From assembly GCA_035625025.1 (NCBI GenBank), contig DASPQJ010000040.1, positions 1-64,000 of the forward strand: a DNA stretch of 64,000 nt, given 5' to 3'. Source of the stretch: Bog-793 sp035625025. GTDB taxonomy: Bacteria; Actinomycetota; Acidimicrobiia; Acidimicrobiales; Bog-793. The notes under the pieces are model-generated. The model ran no database searches. It saw only the letters and a list, made by a program, of their open reading frames with translations, and was not told the origin of the DNA. The translations under genes were made by a program, and so were the position numbers. This document shows, piece after piece, positions 54,407 through 63,216 of this stretch (position 1 is the first letter of the stretch; each line of letters opens with the position of its first letter).

Positions 54407-55003
54407 TCAAATGGCCCGAAACCGTGCCGCGTACTGCCAAGTGCCACCTTGGCGGTCCATGAACGCGAAGCCGTGGTGGTAGAACTGTCGACGAAGCTTC
54501 GGAAAAGCGATGAAGTCAGCATCCCGGCGGGTTTCGACCACCGTGACGATGCCGCCGGGAGCGAGCACACGGCGGATCTCCTCCAAACAGGAATCCCGCT
54601 TACGGACTTCCCCCAGCACCGTCGCAAGGAGAACGGCGTCGAAACATGCCGCTCGCAACGGCAGCGCAGAAGCCTCACCGACAAGGTAGAGCACGTTGGA
54701 TCGCGCGACGAGGCGCTTCCGGGCGTGGAGGAGCATGGGGAACTGTAGATCGACGAGCACGACACTCCCGTGCGACACCGCCTCGGCGAGAAAGGGACTA
54801 AAAAAGCCCGGTCCGCAGCCCAGCTCCAGCACTTTCTGTCCAGGTGTAAGCACCATCGCGCCGACAGTGCGACGGGGCGGCTGGACGAGACGACGCAACG
54901 GGTTTACCAGCGAGCGCGCGTGCACCGCCGGGAAGACCCTGCCACGCCGCATGCCCTGTTTCGGACCTGGTCCAGTGTCCACTGTCACACCTCTTTGCTG
55001 CAC
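54407..55003 (-). CDS. SAM-dependent class I methyltransferase
   Basis: 198 residues. Motif I is KVLELGCGPGFFSPFLAEAV, then SVVLVDLQFPMLLHARKRL, the post-motif GEASALPLRAACFDAVLLAT and EEIRRVLAPGGIVTVVETRR. This is a UbiE/Methyltransf_11-type fold; the substrate is not visible. It opens with NPLRRLVQPPRRT before motif I, common in lipid or quinone type methyltransferases of this shape. GTG 55003 is the earliest start; ATG 54952 is an alternative. It is leftward, like the genes to its right. Confidence 0.85.
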   Translation of the reverse strand: MQQRGVTVDTGPGPKQGMRRGRVFPAVHARSLVNPLRRLVQPPRRTVGAMVLTPGQKVLELGCGPGFFSPFLAEAVSHGSVVLVDLQFPMLLHARKRLVARSNVLYLVGEASALPLRAACFDAVLLATVLGEVRKRDSCLEEIRRVLAPGGIVTVVETRRDADFIAFPKLRRQFYHHGFAFMDRQGGTWQYAARFRAI

Positions 55004-55327
55004 CAGAACTGGACAGGTGTCACAGCAGAATCATGCTCTCAGGTTGAGCCGCCAGCGGACACCTCACCGATGCTTCAGACCTCAGCGGCTCCTCGTCGTC
55101 TGCGAAGATCCCACGGCGACTCCGACGGGAGATCTCGAAGGTGGTCGAACAGACCTCCCGGTTTCCTTTCGCGGGTTCCACGCCACCGACGAAGATCCTT
55201 CCACCTCTAGCCTCCGGGCACGCGATCTCGTTTGCTGGTAGCAACGCAACGTCTCTGGGTTCAGCCTCTAAGGGTCTGGTTGGAACGTCGCTCGGGGTTG
55301 TTTCAGAAACAGGGCTGACGCGACCCG
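55004..55327. other. Gap between methyltransferase and RDD genes
   Basis: About 320 bases. No frame on either strand resembles a protein, and I see no repeat. It probably holds the promoter of the methyltransferase gene. Confidence 0.4.
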
Positions 55328-55879
55328 CTACGCCGCCCGAGGCTGCAAGACCTTGTCCGGATCGTGGAGCACGACTGTGCCGCCGATGAGGTCGTGGAGA
55401 CACCTGTGGTCGCTTCGCGAGAGAAACACGACGAACGACACAAGCTCGGTGATCCACCCGAAAATGCCCTCGGCGATGCCCCCGATGATCTCGCGCAGCG
55501 CCATCCTCCACCAACCCGCGACGCGCGAATCTTCCGGCTGCCAGCAGCGCATCCCCAGCACCTGCAGTGCCGGCGTCTGACCGCGCCCCCAGACGATCAA
55601 TCCCCAGACGAGGTAGCCAAGGCCAAGCGTGGCAATCGACAACGGAATCGCCAGGAACCAGGCACCGATGCGTCGACCGACACCGGCCAGAGTCACGCCC
55701 TCGGGCAAGGTGAGGCCGCTTGCCGGGTCGAAGTACGCCCCCGGAGGACCGCCCACGGACCCCGGTCCCCCATAGCCGCGCCCGGACGCGCAAGCCGGCC
55801 ACGGATTGTGGTAGCTCCCGAACGGCGGGGAATCGCCTGGCGAGGGCTGCGGAGCGTTCGGATCAGGTGGCTGAGTCAT
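55328..55879 (-). CDS. RDD-family membrane protein
   Basis: 183 residues from ATG 55879. A proline/glycine-rich cytoplasmic N-terminus (PPDPNAPQPSPGDSPPF) is followed by an RDD domain with the arginine in AGVGRRIGAWFLAIP, helix IATLGLGYLVWGLIVW, GQTPALQVLGMR and a last part RCLHDLIGGTVVLHDP with the conserved aspartate. Residues after LHD complete the RDD. Function is unknown; members are proposed transporters or membrane scaffolds. It follows sixA on the same strand. Confidence 0.85.
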   Translation of the reverse strand: MTQPPDPNAPQPSPGDSPPFGSYHNPWPACASGRGYGGPGSVGGPPGAYFDPASGLTLPEGVTLAGVGRRIGAWFLAIPLSIATLGLGYLVWGLIVWGRGQTPALQVLGMRCWQPEDSRVAGWWRMALREIIGGIAEGIFGWITELVSFVVFLSRSDHRCLHDLIGGTVVLHDPDKVLQPRAA

Positions 55880-56049
55880 AGATTTCGACGCCCAGGTGCA
55901 CTGCGCCAAACCTAATGGAAACTCGAACTCGACGATGGATCCGTGCGACGGAACTGGAAAACAGGTCAGCGGCCAATGACACTTCTCGTCCCGTGCCGGA
56001 ACTGCCAACTGCAAGCACTTCGCCGATCACCCAATGAGAAACGACACGG

Positions 56050-56550
56050 CTAACTGACCCCGACGAGCCGCGGCGTGAGGAGCCACCGCAACGCCCCTGT
56101 CTCGGCTGCGACGTCGGACCAGAGCTCCACGTCAAAATCCACCCGGGCGAGCGCCGCGGTCGGCATGATGACGTGCCCCCCGCCGATCAGGTGCGCGATC
56201 GCCTCAGAACAAGTCGGTTCGTGGCCGACGACGAGCAGCACGTCAGTCGAGTCAACCTCGGCCCGGATCTCGCCGACGAGGGCCTCGAGCCCCAGCCCGT
56301 AGAGCTGATCCGAGTCGCGCACGGGACACCGCCACTTCCCGGCTTCCATCGCCCGCGTGAGCGTCTCGACCACCCGTTTGGCTGGCGACCGGATCGCGCT
56401 GTCCGGGATATTCCCCGTTTCGGCGATGAACCGACCGATCGCGTCGGCGCTGCGCCGACCCCGAGCCGAGAGCGGTCGGTCGGTATCGGGCTCATCGGGT
56501 CCGTGGGACCAGTCGGACTTGGCGTGTCGCAGGACAAGGAGGATGCGCAT
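56050..56550 (-). CDS. sixA: SixA-type histidine phosphatase
   Basis: 166 residues of the histidine phosphatase superfamily. The RHG motif reads LVLRHAKSDW (R8, H9) as in SixA, and the second histidine is in LLVVGHEPT. DRPLSARGRRSADAIG is the other SixA hallmark. SixA proteins remove phosphate from phosphohistidine on phosphotransferase or phosphorelay proteins; the E. coli partner is not represented here, so the substrate is open. It lies 63 bases downstream of the ABC ATPase gene, same strand. Confidence 0.9.
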   Translation of the reverse strand: MRILLVLRHAKSDWSHGPDEPDTDRPLSARGRRSADAIGRFIAETGNIPDSAIRSPAKRVVETLTRAMEAGKWRCPVRDSDQLYGLGLEALVGEIRAEVDSTDVLLVVGHEPTCSEAIAHLIGGGHVIMPTAALARVDFDVELWSDVAAETGALRWLLTPRLVGVS

Positions 56551-56613
56551 GGGCCATTCTTGCTCGCACGCGGCCGCCGCCGGGGCGCAAACGAACGCTG
56601 GGCGCCCAGCCGC

Positions 56614-58188
56614 TTATGTTCCGCGGACGTCCCGCAGCGGACCGAGCGTGGGGGACGCCGCCTCACGGACGTCGTCGGAGCGCCCGTCGAAGGTCACCCG
56701 CCCTGCCGACAAGACGACGACCGAGCGGGCAAGTTGGAGCACCCGCTCGACGTGCTGTTCGATGACGAGCAGCGCAGTGCCGGATTCGAGGACGCGGCCC
56801 AGGGCCACGAACACTTCGTCGACGATCGCAGGTGAAAGCCCGAGTGAGAGCTCGTCGACGACGAGCAGTCGCTGGGGAACGGCGAGCACCCTCGCCAGCG
56901 CGAGCATCCGCTGCTCGCCGCCCGAGAGCGTGCCAGCCAGCTGACCCCTTCTTTCGCCGAGCCGCGGATAGGTCTCGTAGGCGCGGCTCAAGGCCTCGGC
57001 GAGTCCCCTCGGACCGACGGAGCGGCGGAAGTCGAGGGCGAGGTTCTCCTCGACCGTGAGTGACGCGAACACCGAACGCCCTTCGGGGGCGTGGGCGATC
57101 CCGAGACGGGCGATCCGCCAGGCTGGCCATCCCGTGATGTCACGGCCGTCGAAGACGATCCTGCCGCCACTCGGGTTTACGAGGCCCGAGACGACGCGCG
57201 CGACGGTTGACTTGCCCGCTCCGTTCGATCCGACGAGGGCGACCGCCGAACGCGCGGCGACCGAGAACGAGACACCGAAAACCGCCCGATAGGGGCCGTA
57301 AGCGACGTCGACGTCGTGCAGCTCAAGAAGCGCCCGAGGCGCAGCTTCTTTCGGGGTGGGCGCCACCGCTGCGGATCCGACTCGGGGGATCGTCGCGCTT
57401 CCGGGTTCGGCGCGGAACGCGGGGGACGCTGGGGGCGCCTGCCCGAGGTAGGCGCGCCGAACAGCGGGATCGTCGAGCACCGCGTCGACCGGTCCATCGG
57501 CGATCAGACGACCGAAGTCGAGGACTACGAGACGCTGCGTCGAGGCGGCGACCATCTCAAGATCGTGTTCGACAAGCACGATTGTCGCGCCGCGCTCTTC
57601 CCGGACACGCCGCAAGATGGAGACGAGCTCGCCGCGTTCGATCTGGTCGAGTCCCGATGATGGTTCGTCGAGCATCAAGAGCCGCGGCTCGCCGACGAGC
57701 GCGCGAGCGAGCTCGACGAGACGCCCGTGGCCGAGACTGAGGGCCTCGACGGGAACGTCGGCTTCCTTCTCGAGACCGACAAGCCGGAGCAGCGCGTCGG
57801 TCACGCGTCGTTCCTCGCGACTCGGTCGACCGACGCCGAGGAGATCCCTCCAGAGCCTTCCCCGTCCGCCGCGGACTCGTTCGGTGACGAGCACGTGTTC
57901 GCGCGGGGTCATCCCGGCGAAGAGCTCGAGCCGTTGGAAGGTGCGACCGATCCCCAACCTCGTGCGCCGGAAGGTCGGAAGGTGGTCGATCGGGGCCCCG
58001 TCAAAGATCACCGTTCCGGTGTCGGGGTGTTCGAGACCGAGCAGGCAGTTGAAAAGGGTCGTCTTCCCCGCGCCGTTCGGTCCGACCAGTCCGACCGCCT
58101 CACCCTCGTCGATGGCGAGCGACAGCTGGCTCAACGCGACGATCCCACCGAAGCTCTTTGAGATATCCCGGGCGACGAGCAGGGCCAT
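56614..58188 (-). CDS. Fused two-domain ATPase of a branched-chain amino-acid ABC transporter (LivG-LivF)
   Basis: 524 residues made of two ABC ATPases in one chain. Domain 1 (about 1-250): GLVGPNGAGKTTLFNCLLGL, signature LSLGHGRLVELARAL, Walker B LLMLDEPSSGLD. It has the LivG-type GIGRTFQRLELF. Domain 2 (about 285-510): ALVGSNGAGKSTVARVVSGL, GIAHAPEGRSVFASLTVEEN (LivF-type), signature LSGGEQRMLALARVL, Walker B LLVVDELSLGLSP. The linker is Ala/Pro-rich. Domain 1 has LSLGHG where LSYGQ is usual. It lies 3 bases after the permease gene. Confidence 0.93.
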   Translation of the reverse strand: MALLVARDISKSFGGIVALSQLSLAIDEGEAVGLVGPNGAGKTTLFNCLLGLEHPDTGTVIFDGAPIDHLPTFRRTRLGIGRTFQRLELFAGMTPREHVLVTERVRGGRGRLWRDLLGVGRPSREERRVTDALLRLVGLEKEADVPVEALSLGHGRLVELARALVGEPRLLMLDEPSSGLDQIERGELVSILRRVREERGATIVLVEHDLEMVAASTQRLVVLDFGRLIADGPVDAVLDDPAVRRAYLGQAPPASPAFRAEPGSATIPRVGSAAVAPTPKEAAPRALLELHDVDVAYGPYRAVFGVSFSVAARSAVALVGSNGAGKSTVARVVSGLVNPSGGRIVFDGRDITGWPAWRIARLGIAHAPEGRSVFASLTVEENLALDFRRSVGPRGLAEALSRAYETYPRLGERRGQLAGTLSGGEQRMLALARVLAVPQRLLVVDELSLGLSPAIVDEVFVALGRVLESGTALLVIEQHVERVLQLARSVVVLSAGRVTFDGRSDDVREAASPTLGPLRDVRGT

Positions 58189-58191
58189 GGT

Positions 58192-60171
58192 TCAGCGACC
58201 GCTGGGACCGGCCGGTGCGGTCAGCTCGGCTTCCGGTTGGTCGTTGCGCGTCAGGAAATGGGCGAACTGCTCGGCACGGTCGAGCACCCAGCGACGCGCG
58301 TATTCGACTGCACCTTCGGGGTGGCGCACGTAGGTGACCGCGGCAAGACCGAAGATCAGCGCGGCGAGCGATCCGAAGCGGCCCGGCAGATTGTTGATCA
58401 ACTGCTGGAGCACCGTGTACGCGAGACCGGCCTCGATTGCCCCGGCGACGGAGTAGACGCCCACTGTTGCGACGATGACCACGAAAATGAGCGAGAACTC
58501 GTAGTTGAAGTCGGTCGGAGAGACGGTCTGTTCCAGCGACGCGTAAAGTGCTCCGCCCACGCCGGCGATTGCCGCCGAGAGCATGAAGGCGACGACGCGT
58601 AACCGCCGGACGTCGATGCCGATCGATTCCGCCCCCACCTCGGACGCCCGCAGCGCACCGAGCTCCCCGCCGACGGATCCGTGCTGCAAAAGCCACACGG
58701 CGCCTGCGGCGAGCGCGAGCACCACGAGAGCGAGCCAGAAGAACGCCCCGCTCCCCGCGAAGTCGAGACTCCCGATCGTCGGACGCGGAACACTGAGCCC
58801 CGAGGCGCCGTTTCCGGACCAGGAGTACTGGAAGAGCACGTTGTCGCCGAGAAGCGCGAATGCGAGCGTGAGCAGCGCGAGTGCGATTCCGCCCAGCCGG
58901 AGACTGGGAATCGCCACGACGAGTCCGACGAGGGCAGCGAGCACGCCGCCCGCGACAACGCCGAGCAACACCGCCGTCCCGAAGTGGGTGGCGAGCTGTC
59001 CAGCGGTGAACGCGCCCACGGCGGCGAACGACGCCTGACACAGCGAGATCTGGCCGCTCATCCCGGTGAGCAACGTGATGGAAAGGAAGATGGTCGAGAA
59101 GACGAGCCCTTGGGTGAGGGTGAACTCCCAGTTCCCCGGCACGATCACGAGAGTGATGACAATGAACACGGCGACAAGCAATGCGGTGAAGGAGCGGGAA
59201 CCGAGCGCGACCTCGGTCATGCGGGCCGGTGGTTTCAGGGACGCCGGAGGCGGGTCACAAGAGGAGAGCGGATCGCCGAGCGGCCCGGCGGGGCGGAACG
59301 ACCGGCGCGCGACGAGCAACACCGCGAGCACGACGAACGGGAAGGATGGCCGAAGACCGGAGGACAGCACGGTTCCCGACGGTAGGTATCCGCCGATCAC
59401 CTCCTGGACCACGCCGAGCGCGACGCCGCCGACGAGCGTCAGCGACAGGCTGGCGAACCCGCCGACCGCGGCCGCCGCGATCGCGGCGACGAGCAACGCC
59501 GTGAAGTACGAAGGGTCGAGCGCGGCGTAGATCGGGGCCAGAAGGACGCCGGCAAGCCCGGCAAGCAGGCTCGAGAGCATCCAGGCAAACGTGCCGACGC
59601 GGTCCGCCCGGATTCCCGCGAGCTCGGTCATCCGGGGGCTCTCGACGACGGCTCGCATGCTCAGCCCGAGTCCGCTCGAGCGGAACATCAGTCCGAGGGC
59701 GGCGATGACGACGACCGTGACGCCGGTCGTGAGCAACTCCTCTCCCGTCAGCGCGACGCTCCCGATCCGGAAGTAGACGTGGTCCGGGTTGAGCGCGAGC
59801 GCAGGGGGCGCCAGCCGCTGGCTCGTCCCGAAGATCATCTGCATCACGCTCGGGATGGCGATCAGCAAACCGAGGGCGGGGACGAGACGGACGAGCGGCG
59901 GTGCTGTCCGGGCGTACTGGAAGAGCAGCCGGTCGAGGACGTAACCGATCGCCGGACCAAGGAGGACCACGGCGACGACGAACGCCGCCCACTTCGGCCG
60001 ACCGTCCTCGACAGCTACATAAAAGACGATCGCCGAGACGTACGCCTGAGCGCCGAAGGCCAGGTTGAACACTCCCGACGCTTTGTAGGTAAGGACGAGG
60101 CCGGCAGCCATCAACGCATAGGCACACCCGTAGGGAACGCCGGGGAGCGCGTAGGAGAGGAACTCGCTCAA
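58192..60171 (-). CDS. Fused permease of a branched-chain amino-acid ABC transporter (LivH-LivM)
   Basis: 659 residues with two permease halves. The LivH half (about 1-300) has GVFNLAFGAQAYVSAIVFYV, SMRAVVESPRMTELAGIRAD and FVVLAVLLVARRSFRP. The LivM half (about 325-640) has FLSITLLTGMSGQISLCQAS, LATHFGTAVLLGVVAGG and SVGGELGALRASEVGAESIG. Each half has about eight to ten membrane segments. The C-terminal tail (about 20 residues) is polar. Gap to the upstream binding-protein gene is 21 bases. Confidence 0.92.
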   Translation of the reverse strand: MSEFLSYALPGVPYGCAYALMAAGLVLTYKASGVFNLAFGAQAYVSAIVFYVAVEDGRPKWAAFVVAVVLLGPAIGYVLDRLLFQYARTAPPLVRLVPALGLLIAIPSVMQMIFGTSQRLAPPALALNPDHVYFRIGSVALTGEELLTTGVTVVVIAALGLMFRSSGLGLSMRAVVESPRMTELAGIRADRVGTFAWMLSSLLAGLAGVLLAPIYAALDPSYFTALLVAAIAAAAVGGFASLSLTLVGGVALGVVQEVIGGYLPSGTVLSSGLRPSFPFVVLAVLLVARRSFRPAGPLGDPLSSCDPPPASLKPPARMTEVALGSRSFTALLVAVFIVITLVIVPGNWEFTLTQGLVFSTIFLSITLLTGMSGQISLCQASFAAVGAFTAGQLATHFGTAVLLGVVAGGVLAALVGLVVAIPSLRLGGIALALLTLAFALLGDNVLFQYSWSGNGASGLSVPRPTIGSLDFAGSGAFFWLALVVLALAAGAVWLLQHGSVGGELGALRASEVGAESIGIDVRRLRVVAFMLSAAIAGVGGALYASLEQTVSPTDFNYEFSLIFVVIVATVGVYSVAGAIEAGLAYTVLQQLINNLPGRFGSLAALIFGLAAVTYVRHPEGAVEYARRWVLDRAEQFAHFLTRNDQPEAELTAPAGPSGR

Positions 60172-60192
60172 CGGGAGCGGCTTCCTATTCCC

Positions 60193-61536
60193 CTAGCCAC
60201 CCCCGCCGCCCGGAACCGTCAGGGGCGGCACACCTGGCGGCAAAGGGACAACCTTGCGAATCGGCCCGTGGGCCGGATTCGGCACCGGGAAGCAGCTGAA
60301 CACGCTCGGTGGTGTCGTGTAGACGGGGACGAACCGATTTCCCTGAACCTGGACAAAAACGCTGCAGTTGTAGATCGTGCTGACACCCGTGTGATCGGTG
60401 CGCCAGTCGATCGGCGAGACGAGGCCGTGCGCCGTGTACAGCGTCATCTTGTTGATCGCCGCGACGAGACGCGTGCGCGTGACGTCGCGGCCGATCGCCC
60501 GCAGACCCGTGACGAACAGGTCAGCACTCGTCCATCCCGCCAGGGCCGCCTCCGAAGGGGGGTTCCCTGGCGCGTATCGTTTGAGAGCCGCTTCGAAACG
60601 GTCCATGCTCGGATACCGCCTGGGATAGAGCTGCGTGACTTCGAAGGGCACGTGCTGCAGCATGAAGTAGACGCCCTGCATCGCCGAGGCGTAGGTCTTG
60701 AGCGCCGACACGTCGTAGCCGTCGAACCAGTACTGCGTCACGCCGGTCATCCCGTCCTGCTGCATCGTGTGGGACAGCAGGATGTCCCCGGTGAGGTCGA
60801 GGCACGAGGTGACCATGTCGACTCGGAGCGACTTCATCCGCGTGACGTCGGCCTGGAGGTCGAACGCGGGCACGGGGACGGCAAGGTCCTCGAAGGCGAT
60901 CCGGATGCCGTACTGGTGGAAGGCGTTGGCGACCCCCTGGCAGCCTTGTCGTGACTGGCTGATGTTGTAAGCGATCAGCGCCGCGGCACGGACGTCGTGC
61001 TGTTCAGCGAGATAGGCCGCTTGGAGCTGGGCCGAGGTGAATGCCGTGTACGACCCGGTGTTTCCGTACATGCTCGGACCCGCCCAGTCGACGTTGGGAT
61101 TGACGTTGAGCCCGAAGGTCGGAACGTCGTGCTGGGAAAGGAAGGGACCACCGGAGAACGACGGGGTCGCGACCGGAACGACGGCGAACACATGGTCCTG
61201 CTGGACGAGCGTGCGGGCCTGGCTCGCGTCCAGCGAGGGGTCCGACTGATCGTCGAGCCTGTACGCGAAATCGATCTTCCGGCCGTTCACGCCACCGTCG
61301 GCGTTGACCAAGTCGAAGTAGGCCTGGGCCCCGGCGATCGCCGGCGCGAAGTCCGCCGGCAACGGCCCGGTGATGGACGACAGACCGCCGACGACGATCC
61401 GGTTCGGGTACACGCCCTGGGTGTTCCCAGAGGTCGAAACGGTCGTCGCGGCGTTCCCGCAGGCCGCGAGGACGGTCCCGGCGAGTACGAGCGCAGCGCA
61501 ACCGGCGAGGCCGGCCCGTCTCCCTACGACACGCAT
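60193..61536 (-). CDS. Lipoprotein binding protein of the same ABC transporter (LivJ/K-type)
   Basis: 447 residues from ATG 61536 (AAGGAG 8 bases upstream). The lipobox is LVLAGTVLAAC with the lipid-modified cysteine at residue 26. The mature protein is a type I periplasmic binding fold: NRIVVGGLSSITGPLPADFA, AGAQAYFDLVNADGGVNGRK, LDASQARTLVQQDHVFAVVP. Such proteins capture amino acids, amides or aromatic acids for LivHMGF; the actual ligand cannot be read here. The C-terminus is proline/glycine-rich (PPGVPPLTVPGGGGG). It is the first gene of the three-gene operon. Confidence 0.93.
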   Translation of the reverse strand: MRVVGRRAGLAGCAALVLAGTVLAACGNAATTVSTSGNTQGVYPNRIVVGGLSSITGPLPADFAPAIAGAQAYFDLVNADGGVNGRKIDFAYRLDDQSDPSLDASQARTLVQQDHVFAVVPVATPSFSGGPFLSQHDVPTFGLNVNPNVDWAGPSMYGNTGSYTAFTSAQLQAAYLAEQHDVRAAALIAYNISQSRQGCQGVANAFHQYGIRIAFEDLAVPVPAFDLQADVTRMKSLRVDMVTSCLDLTGDILLSHTMQQDGMTGVTQYWFDGYDVSALKTYASAMQGVYFMLQHVPFEVTQLYPRRYPSMDRFEAALKRYAPGNPPSEAALAGWTSADLFVTGLRAIGRDVTRTRLVAAINKMTLYTAHGLVSPIDWRTDHTGVSTIYNCSVFVQVQGNRFVPVYTTPPSVFSCFPVPNPAHGPIRKVVPLPPGVPPLTVPGGGGG

Positions 61537-62025
61537 GGGCTGCGCTCCTTGGACGTCGAGAAGCGTCCTTTCCCCCCGTGACCTTACCCAAAGAACCGCT
61601 CGCACGAGAGCAACGAAACGACGCGCCTCTGGTCGGTCGGCTGCAAATCGCCGCCCGCGATCAACGCACGTGCCCGTTCCGGCAAGGCAAGTCACCCTGG
61701 ATGCGCGCCGAATCGGCCGGCGCGGGTGAATGAACAGCGAACGACACAAGACGCGGGATCTTCGAATGCTGGCCATCCTGGAGGCCGCGAATCCCGACCA
61801 TTCGAAGCCACGAGTACGGAGCGATCAACCTCGGCCCTGGAACAAAGTCCCGGAATCCGTCACCGCTCGTTCGGGTTCCCTCGCCGAGAACAACCCGCCG
61901 GACGTGCCAGGAGACGGTGGCCGAAAGGGCCTCGGTTCGCCACGCAGAGCGCTTCGCGCAACCACGTTGGCGCTCCCACGATCGAACCCGGATCGCGACC
62001 CGTCCGGGACGAATCGCCCACGTCT
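61537..62025. other. Intergenic stretch between the transporter operon and the deacetylase gene
   Basis: About 490 bases, expected to carry the promoter of the leftward transporter operon and the terminator of the leftward deacetylase gene. No supported ORF or hairpin. Confidence 0.4.
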
Positions 62026-63066
62026 TCACCACAGATCGTCGAAGTCATCGAGGTCGAGTTCACGCTGCCTCGCGTGCACCTCACGGGCCCGTTGCACGGC
62101 GTAAATTCCAGGTCCTCCGGACGACGCGGCTTCCGCCCGGAACGAAACCCCGAGCGTCGCCGCGAGGCTCGCGCCTACCGAGAGTCGCAGAGCCGCAAGG
62201 TCGTAACCGCCCTCGAGGACCAGGACCAGTCGACCGGCGCGAGGTGCGAACTCACGCGCTCGTCGGGCGAGACCGGCGAAGTCACCGGACGTGAGCGCGA
62301 GATCAGCGAGCGGGTCGGCCCGGTGAGCGTCGAACCCCGCGGAGACGAGGACCCAAGTGGGCGAGAAGGCGTCGGCCGCCGGACCGAAGACCTCGTCGAA
62401 CGCCGCCAGGACGACGTCGCCGGTCGTGCCGGGCGGGAGCGGAACGTTGAGGTTCAGTCCACGTGCCTGCGGCCCGCCGGTCTCCTCGGCCCGTCCCGTC
62501 CCGGGAAACAGAGGCCACTGGTGCGTCGAGGTGTAGAGCACGCGGGGGTCGTCCCAGAAGGCCGACTGGGTTCCGTTCCCGTGGTGCACGTCCCAGTCGA
62601 TGACGAGAACGCGTTCGCCGCGGTCCGCCAACGCCGCGGCGGCGATGGCGACGTTGTTGAGAAGACAGAAGCCCATCGCCCGGTCCGCCAGGGCGTGGTG
62701 GCCCGGGGGACGCGCCGCGACGAAGGCCGCGTCACCCATCCCACTCTCGAGCGCGTCGACCGCGGCGAGCACTCCTCCGGCGGCGAGCAACGCGGTGTCC
62801 CAGGACCCGGGGCTCACGACCGTGTCGGGATCGAGTGGCCCACCGCCCCGCTCGCAGAACTCCCGCAGCGCGCTCAAGTACGGCGGCCGGTGGACCCGGC
62901 TCAGCTCGGCTTCAGTGGCCCGGCGAGCCTCAAGGAAGACGACGGCTTCGGACAGCCCCGCGAGGTCGATCCCGTCGAGCGCGGCCTGCACCCGGCTCGG
63001 CCGCTCCGGATGCGCGCCTCCGACGTCATGTCGGTCGAGCGCGGGTGAACCCGCGACGACAAGCAC
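62026..63066 (-). CDS. Histone-deacetylase-family Zn hydrolase (AcuC/class II-like)
   Basis: 346 residues. The zinc and charge-relay residues are present: RPPGHHALADRAMGFCLLNN (HH pair), VLVIDWDVHHGNGTQSAFWD (D and H ligands) and VLVSAGFDAHRADPLADLAL (last aspartate). LVLEGGYDL closes the domain. Bacterial members remove acetyl from acetyl-lysine, acetylpolyamines or small amides; the substrate is unassigned. The protein ends with an acidic tail (LDLDDFDDLW). It is leftward and stands alone. Confidence 0.92.
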   Translation of the reverse strand: MLVVAGSPALDRHDVGGAHPERPSRVQAALDGIDLAGLSEAVVFLEARRATEAELSRVHRPPYLSALREFCERGGGPLDPDTVVSPGSWDTALLAAGGVLAAVDALESGMGDAAFVAARPPGHHALADRAMGFCLLNNVAIAAAALADRGERVLVIDWDVHHGNGTQSAFWDDPRVLYTSTHQWPLFPGTGRAEETGGPQARGLNLNVPLPPGTTGDVVLAAFDEVFGPAADAFSPTWVLVSAGFDAHRADPLADLALTSGDFAGLARRAREFAPRAGRLVLVLEGGYDLAALRLSVGASLAATLGVSFRAEAASSGGPGIYAVQRAREVHARQRELDLDDFDDLW

Positions 63067-63216
63067 GACTTCACTGTAGGTGGGAAAGCTCCCGAGGCCC
63101 GACGGCCGCGGCGCCGACTGCCAAATGGCCGCCCGCGATTCGAATTGTCCCCGTACGGTGGAGCGCCGCTCCGATCGACAGAACCCGAAGTCTCACTTGC
63201 TGAGCCCGACAAACCG

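Noticed and set aside
54033..55003. Integrated element at tRNA-Met
   Set aside because: No integrase, no duplicated tRNA end and no shift in gene type beyond the tRNA.
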